Source of the DNA: Zobellia laminariae | GTDB taxonomy: Bacteria > Bacteroidota > Bacteroidia > Flavobacteriales > Flavobacteriaceae | Length of the DNA stretch: 64,000 bases | Direction of reading: 5' to 3' | NCBI RefSeq assembly: GCF_009725995.1 | Contig: NZ_RCNS01000004.1 | Span: 248,001-312,000 of the forward strand | Shown here: positions 8,386 to 16,804 of the stretch, in pieces | How the letters are laid out: each line of letters opens with the position of its first letter | Numbering within the stretch: position 1 is the first letter of the stretch | Notes under the pieces: generated by a model | Told to the model about the DNA's origin: nothing | Seen by the model: the letters and a program-made list of their open reading frames with translations, nothing else | The model's database searches: none | Made by a program: the position numbers and the translations under genes

Positions 8386-10770
8386 ATGAGAATGGAGAAA
8401 AACTACGAAGCAGATTTACCAATTACCCAGCTAATAAGCTTTAACAGGCTTATGGAGCAATATGATGTCATGGCTAAAAGTGATAATATCACCGAGGCCA
8501 AAAAGGCACAGCGTATCTTAAAAGCTGCAGCACCGTACCCTGAGCTTCGTGATGGTTTTAATGATGTTTCCTTACTTAAAAAACATAAGGACATTATTAA
8601 TATTATTTTACAAGATATTTTTCCGAAAGTTGTTACTAACAATGAGATAAAGACTGCCTCTTTACCGTATAACGATGTAATCTTTAATTCTTCTAAGCGG
8701 TTCAAAAAAATATTGAAAGATGCAGGTGGAGATGATTTCATTCCACAAATGCGGAATCTACCAGAGCACCAGATGTATATTGTGGCGTGTACGGTTATTC
8801 TTAATTTTCACTACGGCTTCAATTTTGATTTTAAAAGACCATTTTTCTACGATATTCCTGATAAAAATGGCGTAATGCGCCATTATAGAATTTTGTACAA
8901 TGCAGATTTTATGGAAATTTTGCCTACGGATAAGGCAAAGAAACTTACTCAAAAAGATGTTGATGATCTGTTAGATAATTTTGATAATATAGAACTTTGG
9001 AAGGAAAAAATTCCGCCGCATAGTTTTATTTCAAAGGGTTTTGTCATTTCCAATATGTTTGACGTAACTGCAGAACATTCTATCTCTGAAATAAAATCTA
9101 GCCTGATTGCGAACGACAAGCGCAGCAGTGATAATTTCATGAGCGATTTACAGGAGACTTTTAGATCTTTCTTTAATTCACCAGATATTAAGGTGGGTTT
9201 TGTGGAGTATAATGCTAAGGAGAATCGTTTTGAAAAAGTTTTTGCTAATGGCATGGAGAGTTTTCTTTTGGGAGATAAAGATGCGCTACATTGTACAAGT
9301 GCTTTATGTAAAAGTTCCTACAGTAGATTGTTAGAACAGAACAGTTATTTTGCTATTTCAGATGTAGATCGTCATTATAAAATTTCTGGAGGCATGGCGC
9401 TCTATGAAGGCCTCAAAGAAAAAGATATAAAAAGTGCTATTCTGGCACCTATTGCAGATGATGGTAATCTTTTGGGTGTATTGGAGCTTGTAGCTTACGA
9501 GCCAAATGTATTGAACAGTGTAAATGCTAATAAATTAGAAGATGTAATGCCCTTTATAGTATCGGCAGTACTTCGTTCTAAAGCAGAGGAAAGTAACCTT
9601 ATTGATGCCGTTATTCAAAATGAATGTACATCGGTCCATGATTCTGTATACTGGCGTTTTGAAGAAGAAGCTAAACGTTTTGTAAAGGATAACTCAGAAG
9701 GTAGGAGTGCTACTTTTAAGGAAATTGTCTTTAAAAATGTATATCCATTATATGGTCAAATAGATATTAAAGATTCATCTCAGGCCCGAAATACTGCAAT
9801 TCAGCGCGATTTGATGATTCAACTTTCTACTATAAATAAAGTGCTTGAAAATGCATGGCAGAATAGTAAGTTACCTATTTATGAGGAGTTGATGTTTAGG
9901 GTGAATAATCATATGGACAGTATTAAAGAAAGCCTGCACACCAACAGTGAGCAAGCTATTTTTAATTTTGTGATGGATGAAATAAATCCTGTGTTCTCTC
10001 ATTTGAAAAAATCTGATAATGAGTTGAATAATTTGATTCTTTCCTATGAGTCTTCGGTTGATATGGGAACAGATTCCTATTATGATCACAGACGTAATTA
10101 TGACGAAAGTGTTACGCGAATCAATATGAGATTGGCATCGTTATTAGATAAGAAGCAAAAGAGTGCCCAAGCCATGTTCCCGCATTACTTTGAGCGGTAT
10201 AAGACTGATGGTGTTGAACACAACATGTACATTGGTAATGAGATTGTTGGCGATCAAGAATTTGATATGCTTTACTTAAACAATCTTAGATTATGGCAGT
10301 TGCAGGTTATGTGCGAGATGGAAAATGCGCATTATACTTTAAAGCCTAAACTTGCTGTGCCTTTAGACGTGGCTTCATTGGTTTTAGTTTATAGTACATC
10401 ACTTTCAATCCGTTTTAGAATGGATGAGAAGCGCTTTGATGTAGATGGTACGTACAATGCCCGATACGAAATTATCAAGAAACGTATTGATAAATCTTAC
10501 ATTAAAGGAACCAATGAACGTTTGACCCAAGCGGGTAAAATGGTTATTGTCTATTCTCAGAAAAAGGATGAGCTAGAATACTTACGCTACATAAAATTCT
10601 TGCGCTCTAAAGGTTACTTTACCGGTAAGGTAGAGATTGTGGAATTAGAGGGGCTACAAGGCGTAAGCGGACTTAAAGCTATACGGGCAGATATTCTTTA
10701 CAAGACCAAAGACAACGACTTGGAAAGAACGTATACGTACGAAGATCTTATGAATGAATTAAAGGCCTAG
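8386..10770 (+). CDS. GAF domain protein, conserved in flavobacteria
   Basis: A 794-residue soluble protein. Residues of roughly 240-410 look like a GAF sensory domain: it includes SSYSRLLEQNSYFAISDVDRHYK and the KSAILAPIADDGNLLGVLELVAYEPN beta-hairpin that is the usual GAF core. The N-terminal 230 residues and the C-terminal 380 residues match no domain I can name; the C-terminus is helical. There is no HTH, kinase or cyclase motif, so the output is unknown. Its stop codon overlaps the stop of the convergent HD-PycTM gene in the palindrome CTAG (10767-10770). The ATG at 8386 is chosen; the ATG six bases on would only remove two residues. Confidence 0.75.
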   Translation: MRMEKNYEADLPITQLISFNRLMEQYDVMAKSDNITEAKKAQRILKAAAPYPELRDGFNDVSLLKKHKDIINIILQDIFPKVVTNNEIKTASLPYNDVIFNSSKRFKKILKDAGGDDFIPQMRNLPEHQMYIVACTVILNFHYGFNFDFKRPFFYDIPDKNGVMRHYRILYNADFMEILPTDKAKKLTQKDVDDLLDNFDNIELWKEKIPPHSFISKGFVISNMFDVTAEHSISEIKSSLIANDKRSSDNFMSDLQETFRSFFNSPDIKVGFVEYNAKENRFEKVFANGMESFLLGDKDALHCTSALCKSSYSRLLEQNSYFAISDVDRHYKISGGMALYEGLKEKDIKSAILAPIADDGNLLGVLELVAYEPNVLNSVNANKLEDVMPFIVSAVLRSKAEESNLIDAVIQNECTSVHDSVYWRFEEEAKRFVKDNSEGRSATFKEIVFKNVYPLYGQIDIKDSSQARNTAIQRDLMIQLSTINKVLENAWQNSKLPIYEELMFRVNNHMDSIKESLHTNSEQAIFNFVMDEINPVFSHLKKSDNELNNLILSYESSVDMGTDSYYDHRRNYDESVTRINMRLASLLDKKQKSAQAMFPHYFERYKTDGVEHNMYIGNEIVGDQEFDMLYLNNLRLWQLQVMCEMENAHYTLKPKLAVPLDVASLVLVYSTSLSIRFRMDEKRFDVDGTYNARYEIIKKRIDKSYIKGTNERLTQAGKMVIVYSQKKDELEYLRYIKFLRSKGYFTGKVEIVELEGLQGVSGLKAIRADILYKTKDNDLERTYTYEDLMNELKA

Positions 10771-11969
10771 GTAGGTAATTCAATAATTCTTTCTGGACCG
10801 TAGAATTTAAGGGCCACAAAAAATGCAATTACAGATAATACCATTCCTACCATAAAGATGGTATACGTCCATCGTAATAGTTTGTATTTTCTATTTAACA
10901 CAAGACCTAAGAAGTAAAGGTCTTTAGTTAAGGAGTCATATACATATTTCTGGTCTTTAATTAATTCTTGAATGGCCCACTCATAATCTTCAAGCTTCAT
11001 CTTATGAAAGTTTCCAAAGAACAATAGGTTTACTTTCTTTTGATTTACGTCTTCCTTGTTAAACTCGCCGCTAGTTACATTCGGTCGGGTTGCCAAAACA
11101 GACATAATCATAGATATAACACTAAACATGACAAAGATACCAGCAGGAATTACCAAGTAATCATTAGATGGATTATCTAGTTTAGGTATAAGGTTGGTAA
11201 GCATTAATGAAATAATAATTGCATTTACGGATAGAAGAATGTTAGCCTTGGTATCCGCAATATCACTTAATTTTAAATGGTTTCGCATGGTGACGCGGAA
11301 CATGGTCTGTATACCTCTTTCTGGACTTTTGTTTTTTAATTGAACTTTAAGTTCTTCCTTTTTTCGTGCTTTTTTCTGTTTTTTATCACGTTTCACCAAC
11401 TTTTTAAGGTTCTCATCTTTACCTTCTTGCCAGTTTTTTATGGCATAGTCTGTGTAGAAACGATGCTCGGTCTGGAACATTTTAATATTGGTACGGCGCC
11501 ATTCTTTAGTTGAGATTTCTGCAATGCCCAACAGCTGTAATTCTTCCCGCAACATCTCGCAAGTTTCAGTATAACTAGATTGTGCTAAATGAGAAGAATC
11601 GGCATCTCTCATAATCTCTTCCATCAAGTTTTGCGGCTCATGGCCTCGCTTGGTAGCCATAATTAGATTGCAGACCGTTTCTATAGTCAGCGGTTCGCAG
11701 TTTTGCTCGGTCAGAAATTTCTTTGCTATTACACAGCTATTTTCTTCATGGTTTTCTGAACCTTTTGTGTAACCTGTGTCATGAAGCCACGCAGCAAGCG
11801 TTATTGCGTCACTATCAGTAGCGTTTAAGTTATAATAATCAAGCAATTCTTTAGTACTTTTGACAACACGCTGGGTATGCCTAAGATTGTGATACAAATA
11901 GTTGGTATCTAATTCTTTGACTAACAGGTTAATTGCAAATTCTTCGGTTTTCGATAGTAAATCCGGCAT
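10767..11969 (-). CDS. HD phosphohydrolase fused to Pycsar effector membrane domain (PycTM/DUF5706)
   Basis: A 400-residue two-domain protein. Residues 1-170 are an HD-type metal-dependent phosphohydrolase: His31 in YHNLRHTQRV, the His63-Asp64 pair in WLHDTGY, and a later Asp at about 122-124 (MRDADSSHL). A lysine-rich linker follows (about 175-215). The C-terminal part (about 220-395) is a PycTM/DUF5706 membrane domain: FRVTMRNHLKLSDIADTKAN, then transmembrane segments near 240-258, 272-297 and 370-392. In Pycsar anti-phage systems this domain is a membrane effector opened by cCMP or cUMP. No pyrimidine cyclase gene is in the window, so this is more likely a chromosomal signalling or nucleotide-turnover protein. 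Its start is only 12 bases from the divergent gene at 11982. Confidence 0.85.
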   Translation of the reverse strand: MPDLLSKTEEFAINLLVKELDTNYLYHNLRHTQRVVKSTKELLDYYNLNATDSDAITLAAWLHDTGYTKGSENHEENSCVIAKKFLTEQNCEPLTIETVCNLIMATKRGHEPQNLMEEIMRDADSSHLAQSSYTETCEMLREELQLLGIAEISTKEWRRTNIKMFQTEHRFYTDYAIKNWQEGKDENLKKLVKRDKKQKKARKKEELKVQLKNKSPERGIQTMFRVTMRNHLKLSDIADTKANILLSVNAIIISLMLTNLIPKLDNPSNDYLVIPAGIFVMFSVISMIMSVLATRPNVTSGEFNKEDVNQKKVNLLFFGNFHKMKLEDYEWAIQELIKDQKYVYDSLTKDLYFLGLVLNRKYKLLRWTYTIFMVGMVLSVIAFFVALKFYGPERIIELPT

Positions 11970-11981
11970 GAAAAATTATTT

Positions 11982-14900
11982 ATGGTTCCAAATTACAAAA
12001 TATTGAGAGTGAATAGTGTTCTATTTGGTAAACATTTTGCGCTAATTGCATTGTTAACTCTGTTTTCAGGTTGTGCAACCCTTAAAACAAAGTACGCAAA
12101 TGAAGAGGGTAAAACAGATGTTCCTACTACAAAGGAGATTTCACATACGTTTTATCTTATTGGGGATGCAGGTCTATCTCCTATGGATGGAATGAACGAC
12201 GCGCTTAAGATTTTTAAGGACAAATTAGACAAGGCAGATAAGAATAGTACGGCACTCTTTTTAGGCGATAATATTTATCCTGCAGGTCTACCTGACCCTA
12301 TAGATTCTACCGCTGCCTATATTCTGGCAAAAAATGATTTGGATGCCCAATTAAAAACTCTGGAAGATTTTAAAGGGAAACCCATTTTTATACCTGGTAA
12401 CCATGATTGGTATACGGAAGGTTTGGTAGGTTTAAAGCGAGAACAGGATTACATTCAAGAAAATTTAGATAGTAAAGACGTTTTTTTTCCCGAAGACGGT
12501 TGCCCAATAGAAACTATAGAGGTAAATGATGAGGTAACTATTATAGCTATAGATACGGAGTGGTACTTGACCAATTGGAACAAGCGCCCAGACATTAATG
12601 ATAAATGTGATATCAAAACCAGAGATTCTTTCTGGTTGGAGCTTGAGGATAAGATTAAAGATAATAGACAAAAGACTACGGTCATAGCTATGCACCACCC
12701 AATGTTCAGTTACGGAACGCATGGTGGGCAATACACGTTTCAGTCGCATTTCTACCCGAAGGGAAAAATAGGGCCGTTGCCCATTCTTGGAAGCTTTATA
12801 AATGTTTTAAGGAGAACAACTGGCGCTTCTATAGAAGATATGACCAACAAGAGATATACAGAGTTAAAAAAACGTTTGTTGACTTTGGCTCAGTATTCAG
12901 AAAAAGTGGTATTGGCTTCGGGACATGAGCATACGCTTCAATATATAGTTGAAGAGAATACACCGCAAATCGTAAGTGGGTCGGGTGCTAAGACAGGAGC
13001 AACAAATCTATTGAACGGCAGTAAATTTTCAACGGGAGAAAAAGGTTACGCCACTTTAGAGGTGTATACAGACGGATCATCACAAGTACGTTTCTTTGGA
13101 GTGGATGCTAATAAAGACGAAGAGTTTTTATTTACGTCTCAGGTTTTACCTCCAGACAGGACATTTTCTGAGGAAAAGTATTCTGATGAATTTCCGGCTA
13201 CGGTAAAAGCTTCAATATATACGGAGGATGAAGTAGATAAAAGTGGATTTTTCAAATTCGTTTGGGGAGACCGTTATCGTAAATATTATGCAACAAAAGT
13301 AGAAGCTCCAACCGTAAATCTAGACACCCTTATGGGAGGTTTGGTTCCTGTTCATAAGGGTGGAGGACATCAGTCTAAATCATTACGATTAAGGGATAAG
13401 GATGGCAAAGAGTTCGTTATGCGAGCTCTTCGTAAAGATGCGGAACTGTATTTACAGGCCATGGCTTTTCAAAATCAATATGTAATGGGCGATTTTGAAA
13501 ATACCTATACTGAAAATCTTCTTCTTGATTTCTATACGGGTTCTAATCCTTATGGCCCTTTTACGACTGGAGAATTGTCAGATGCGGTGGGTCTATTCCA
13601 CACTAATCCTGTTTTATATTATGTACCCAAACAGTCGGCATTAAAAGAGTACAATCAATCTTTTGGTGATGAACTTTATATGATAGAAGAGCATGCTGGA
13701 GATGGCCACGGAGACTTAGAGAGTTTTGGGTATTCTAATGAGCTAAAGAGTACGGATAGCATGCTTGAAGATTTACGTGATGACGAGAAATACTCCGTAG
13801 ATTCTGAATTATATTTAAGAGCAAGACTTTTTGATATGGTCATGGGAGATTGGGATCGTCATGTAGATCAATGGAGATGGGCAGAGTTTGAGGATAAAGA
13901 AAATGATAAGATACTTTATAAACCCGTGCCAAGGGATCGTGATATGGTCTATTCAAAACATGGTGATGGCTTTTTTATGAGCTTGGCCACGAGAATTATA
14001 CCCGGTTTACGTTTAATGGAGGGTTTTAATGAAGAAATACGAAACGTAAAAGGTTTTAACTCTTCGCCAAAAACCTATGTGTTGGATATGGCTCTTTTAA
14101 CGCAGACCACTCCGGAAGAATGGCAAGAGCAAGCAAAATTTATACGAGAGAACCTTACTTCTGAAGTAATTGATAAAGCGTTTATGCATTTTCCGAAAGA
14201 AGTCAGGGATGAGACGGTAGATGAAATTAAAGGTATACTATTGGCTAGAGCAGCCAATATTGAAGAAACTGCCCGTATTTATTACGGAGTTTTAAACAAG
14301 TATGCGGTAGTTATAGGTACTGATAAAGACGATTGGTTTGAAGTGAATATCTTAAATGATATGGAAACCGAGGTTAAAGTTTATAGAAACATCAAAGGCA
14401 AAAGGAAGAAGCTGTTCTTTGAGAAGGTTTTCAATAAAAAAAGCACCAAAGAAGTATGGGTGTACGGCTTAGATGATGATGATATTTTTGAAGTAAACGG
14501 AGACGAAAGAAGTGCCATTAAGATGCGCTTGATAGGTGGGCAAAATAATGATATTTATAGGGTGAATGAAGGCGGTAATATCGCCATTTATGACTACAAA
14601 ACTAAAAAGAATACTATAGAGGAACGTAGTGGTGCTAAGTTAAAACTGACGGACGATTATAATACCAATAACTATTTGCCTTTGCAAATACGGAATTCGG
14701 TGAATCAAATTATCCCAACTATTGGTTACAACCCAGATGATGGGGTTAAAATAGGTTTCAGTGATACGTATACGTTTAACGGTTTTAGACAAAACCCTTT
14801 TACGCAACAGCATAAGTTAGATGCTTCCTATTATTTTGCAACCAGTGGTTTTGAATTAGGGTATAGCGGCGAGTTTGCTCATATTTTTGAAAACTGGAAC

Positions 14901-15734
14901 TTACATTTAGGAGCACGTTTTACGAGTCCGAATTTCGCTATTAACTTCTTTGATTTTGGGAACAACACAGATAATTTTGATGACGACTTAGGTTTGGATT
15001 ATAACCGAGTGCGTTTACAGACGCTTAAGTTTGCACCGGCTTTGGTTTGGAGAGGTGATTTAGGAGCGAAATTTAAAGCAGGGGTTTCTTATGAGTCTAT
15101 TGAAGTAGAAGAAAGCGATGATAGATTTATTAATACCTATTACCAAGCCAACGGAGAGGAAACTGTAAATAGGTTTGTAGGCGTTGATGCGGAATATTCG
15201 TATGCCAATACGGATAATGTTGCATTCCCAACAATGGGTATGTCTACTTCTATCTTAACAGGATATAAAAGAAGTACAGAAAATGGCAATGCTTTTGGGT
15301 ACATCATACCAAGTTTAGGTTTTGATTATAAATTAATTCCTAGTGGTAGATTAGTTTTGGCTACAAAATGGAAAGCACATTTTAATATTGGCGATGACTA
15401 TGAATTTTATCAGGCTGCCAGTATAGGAGGTTTAGATGGGTTAAGAGGTTTTAGAAACCAAAGGTTTACTGGTAAAAAATCTTTTTATCAGAATACGGAC
15501 ATCCGTTATAGTCTCAGGAAAATAAAAACGCAATTACTACCATTGTCTATGGGACTTTATGGAGGTTTTGATTATGGTAGGGTATGGTTACCTAAAGAAG
15601 ATTCCAAAGACTGGCATACTTCTTACGGAGGTGGTTTTTTTCTAAATGGAGCGGATATTGTTACAGCACGTTTAGCACTGTTTAATAGTGATGACGGACT
15701 TCGCTTTTCTTTTGGACTAGGTTTTGGGTTTTAA
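11982..15734 (+). CDS. Metallophosphoesterase-outer membrane barrel fusion lipoprotein
   Basis: A 1,250-residue protein with a lipoprotein-like signal ending LLTLFSGC. Residues of about 55-380 are a calcineurin-like phosphoesterase: GDAG, FLGDNIYP, PGNHDWY, MHHPMFSYGTHGG and SGHEHT supply the metal ligands. A middle region of about 500 residues contains a DRHVDQWRWAEF stretch and a KPVPRDRDM motif. The last 350 residues are a beta-barrel of the bacterial surface antigen/Omp85-like type, with alternating hydrophobic strands and a terminal Phe (FSFGLGFGF). It probably places a phosphatase at the outer membrane; the substrate is unknown. The ATG at 11982 is used, but an in-frame GTG at 12009 would start right at the signal peptide and leave room for a promoter. 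Confidence 0.83.
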   Translation: MVPNYKILRVNSVLFGKHFALIALLTLFSGCATLKTKYANEEGKTDVPTTKEISHTFYLIGDAGLSPMDGMNDALKIFKDKLDKADKNSTALFLGDNIYPAGLPDPIDSTAAYILAKNDLDAQLKTLEDFKGKPIFIPGNHDWYTEGLVGLKREQDYIQENLDSKDVFFPEDGCPIETIEVNDEVTIIAIDTEWYLTNWNKRPDINDKCDIKTRDSFWLELEDKIKDNRQKTTVIAMHHPMFSYGTHGGQYTFQSHFYPKGKIGPLPILGSFINVLRRTTGASIEDMTNKRYTELKKRLLTLAQYSEKVVLASGHEHTLQYIVEENTPQIVSGSGAKTGATNLLNGSKFSTGEKGYATLEVYTDGSSQVRFFGVDANKDEEFLFTSQVLPPDRTFSEEKYSDEFPATVKASIYTEDEVDKSGFFKFVWGDRYRKYYATKVEAPTVNLDTLMGGLVPVHKGGGHQSKSLRLRDKDGKEFVMRALRKDAELYLQAMAFQNQYVMGDFENTYTENLLLDFYTGSNPYGPFTTGELSDAVGLFHTNPVLYYVPKQSALKEYNQSFGDELYMIEEHAGDGHGDLESFGYSNELKSTDSMLEDLRDDEKYSVDSELYLRARLFDMVMGDWDRHVDQWRWAEFEDKENDKILYKPVPRDRDMVYSKHGDGFFMSLATRIIPGLRLMEGFNEEIRNVKGFNSSPKTYVLDMALLTQTTPEEWQEQAKFIRENLTSEVIDKAFMHFPKEVRDETVDEIKGILLARAANIEETARIYYGVLNKYAVVIGTDKDDWFEVNILNDMETEVKVYRNIKGKRKKLFFEKVFNKKSTKEVWVYGLDDDDIFEVNGDERSAIKMRLIGGQNNDIYRVNEGGNIAIYDYKTKKNTIEERSGAKLKLTDDYNTNNYLPLQIRNSVNQIIPTIGYNPDDGVKIGFSDTYTFNGFRQNPFTQQHKLDASYYFATSGFELGYSGEFAHIFENWNLHLGARFTSPNFAINFFDFGNNTDNFDDDLGLDYNRVRLQTLKFAPALVWRGDLGAKFKAGVSYESIEVEESDDRFINTYYQANGEETVNRFVGVDAEYSYANTDNVAFPTMGMSTSILTGYKRSTENGNAFGYIIPSLGFDYKLIPSGRLVLATKWKAHFNIGDDYEFYQAASIGGLDGLRGFRNQRFTGKKSFYQNTDIRYSLRKIKTQLLPLSMGLYGGFDYGRVWLPKEDSKDWHTSYGGGFFLNGADIVTARLALFNSDDGLRFSFGLGFGF

Positions 15735-15750
15735 TAGCTAGGAAAAAGAC

Positions 15751-16617
15751 TTATTTAAGGACATATTTGTAAAGGTCTCTACCTTCCCTTTTTGTTTCCT
15801 CATCAGAAAGTAATAGGGTGGTGTTGTCTAAAAAACTTATGGATTCTAATTGAGTGCGCACCAATAAGTCAATCTCTGTTAGGTTGCTACTTGGTAAATT
15901 CTCCAAATCCACATCGGTAATAGTCCAAATTTTTCCAGTGCTCAATAGAACTACGGTTTTTCCATCAGGAGAAATGTCAGCGGAAGAAATTCTGCAGGTA
16001 TCCCAATCGTCACACATAGTTAACTTGCCTAGGTACTCTGCATCGTAATCTCCTTTGGTATCAGGAACTCTATAAATAAGAGAAACACCAGTAAAAGGGT
16101 TTGCTCTGTTCTTGGTGAAAATATAGAGGTAATTATTGTAGTGAAAAAAGGCTTCCGCGTCGTATAGTCGCTCACTCTTTTTAGGAGGAAAATGTTTTTG
16201 TTCTGGGTATTTAAAAGTTATCTTTTCTGCAGTGATGTGGTCTCCGCTTTCTAATTCTGGGTTGGGAAGTTTATAAATAACAAGATTTTTTCGATCACTT
16301 TCATTATTGCCAAAATCACCAATATATAAGTTACCTTTCTTGTCTTCCGTAAGGTCTTCCCAATCATGATTTTTGGCATTTTTTACTTTTAGCTCTCTTT
16401 GGATGTTTCCTTCATAATCTACTTGGGTAATGACATCATCATTACCACTGTCTTCTATAAACCAAGCGGAATCCTTTGTGAAAGTGGCTATGCCGGAATT
16501 CTCTTTAAGGCTTTTTGGTAGTTCAGTCACATAAGTTAGTTGGCCATGATTAGCACAGCTGTAGAAAAGAAATAGGACTACAACTTTAAGTGAAATTTTT
16601 TTCGCCATTGATTTCAT
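15751..16617 (-). CDS. Beta-propeller-like lipoprotein of unknown function
   Basis: A 288-residue protein with a lipoprotein signal ending LFLFYSC. The mature part is rich in short beta repeats such as NSGIATFTKDSAWFIEDSG, DLTEDKKGNLYIGDFGNN and LYDAEAFFHYNNYLYIFTK, which suggests a six- or seven-bladed propeller related to SdiA-regulated or phytase-like folds; no enzyme motif is clear. A longer open frame begins with a TTG at 16641, but that codon lies inside a -7 promoter box (16639-16646), so I place the start at the ATG at 16617 (another ATG is at 16608). It is convergent with the phosphoesterase-barrel gene, 16 bases apart. Confidence 0.72.
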   Translation of the reverse strand: MKSMAKKISLKVVVLFLFYSCANHGQLTYVTELPKSLKENSGIATFTKDSAWFIEDSGNDDVITQVDYEGNIQRELKVKNAKNHDWEDLTEDKKGNLYIGDFGNNESDRKNLVIYKLPNPELESGDHITAEKITFKYPEQKHFPPKKSERLYDAEAFFHYNNYLYIFTKNRANPFTGVSLIYRVPDTKGDYDAEYLGKLTMCDDWDTCRISSADISPDGKTVVLLSTGKIWTITDVDLENLPSSNLTEIDLLVRTQLESISFLDNTTLLLSDEETKREGRDLYKYVLK

Positions 16618-16638
16618 TAGAATGCGTTTTAATGAATA

Positions 16639-16646
16639 CAAAGGTA
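16639..16646 (-). promoter_or_regulatory. -7 box for the propeller lipoprotein gene
   Basis: On the minus strand this reads TACCTTTG, a full match to the Bacteroidota -7 consensus TAnnTTTG. Transcription would begin near 16632, just upstream of the ATG at 16617. The box overlaps the TTG that would otherwise open the longer frame and so decides the start. I could not pick a convincing -33 TTG. Confidence 0.6.
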
Positions 16647-16650
16647 AGTT

Positions 16651-16774
16651 CTATTCCGATTTTTGTGCTTGTATCGGCATAAAAATTTCGGCTTCCCACT
16701 CTAATTCATTTCCGCCCATATTTGGGTTGGTATAAAAGATTTCTGGAGATTTTAACACGCCATAAACTATTTTT
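16651..16774 (-). pseudogene. C-terminal remnant of a GyrI-like gene
   Basis: On the minus strand this stretch encodes SPEIFYTNPNMGGNELEW, followed by EAEIFMP, then a stop at 16651. It closely matches the C-terminus of the intact gene at 23942-24835 (EIFFTNPNMGSNELEWIANI, then YMPLLN). The frame is closed upstream by a TAA at about 16775 and there is no start, so only the last 40 or so codons survive. It is best read as the decayed 3' end of a paralogue. Confidence 0.8.
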
Positions 16775-16804
16775 TAGAAATGCTTTTTAGTTTTGAGCTG
16801 TTGC

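Noticed and set aside
10767..11969. A complete Pycsar defence operon
   Set aside because: Only the effector-type membrane domain is present, fused to HD; no pyrimidylate cyclase gene was found beside it.
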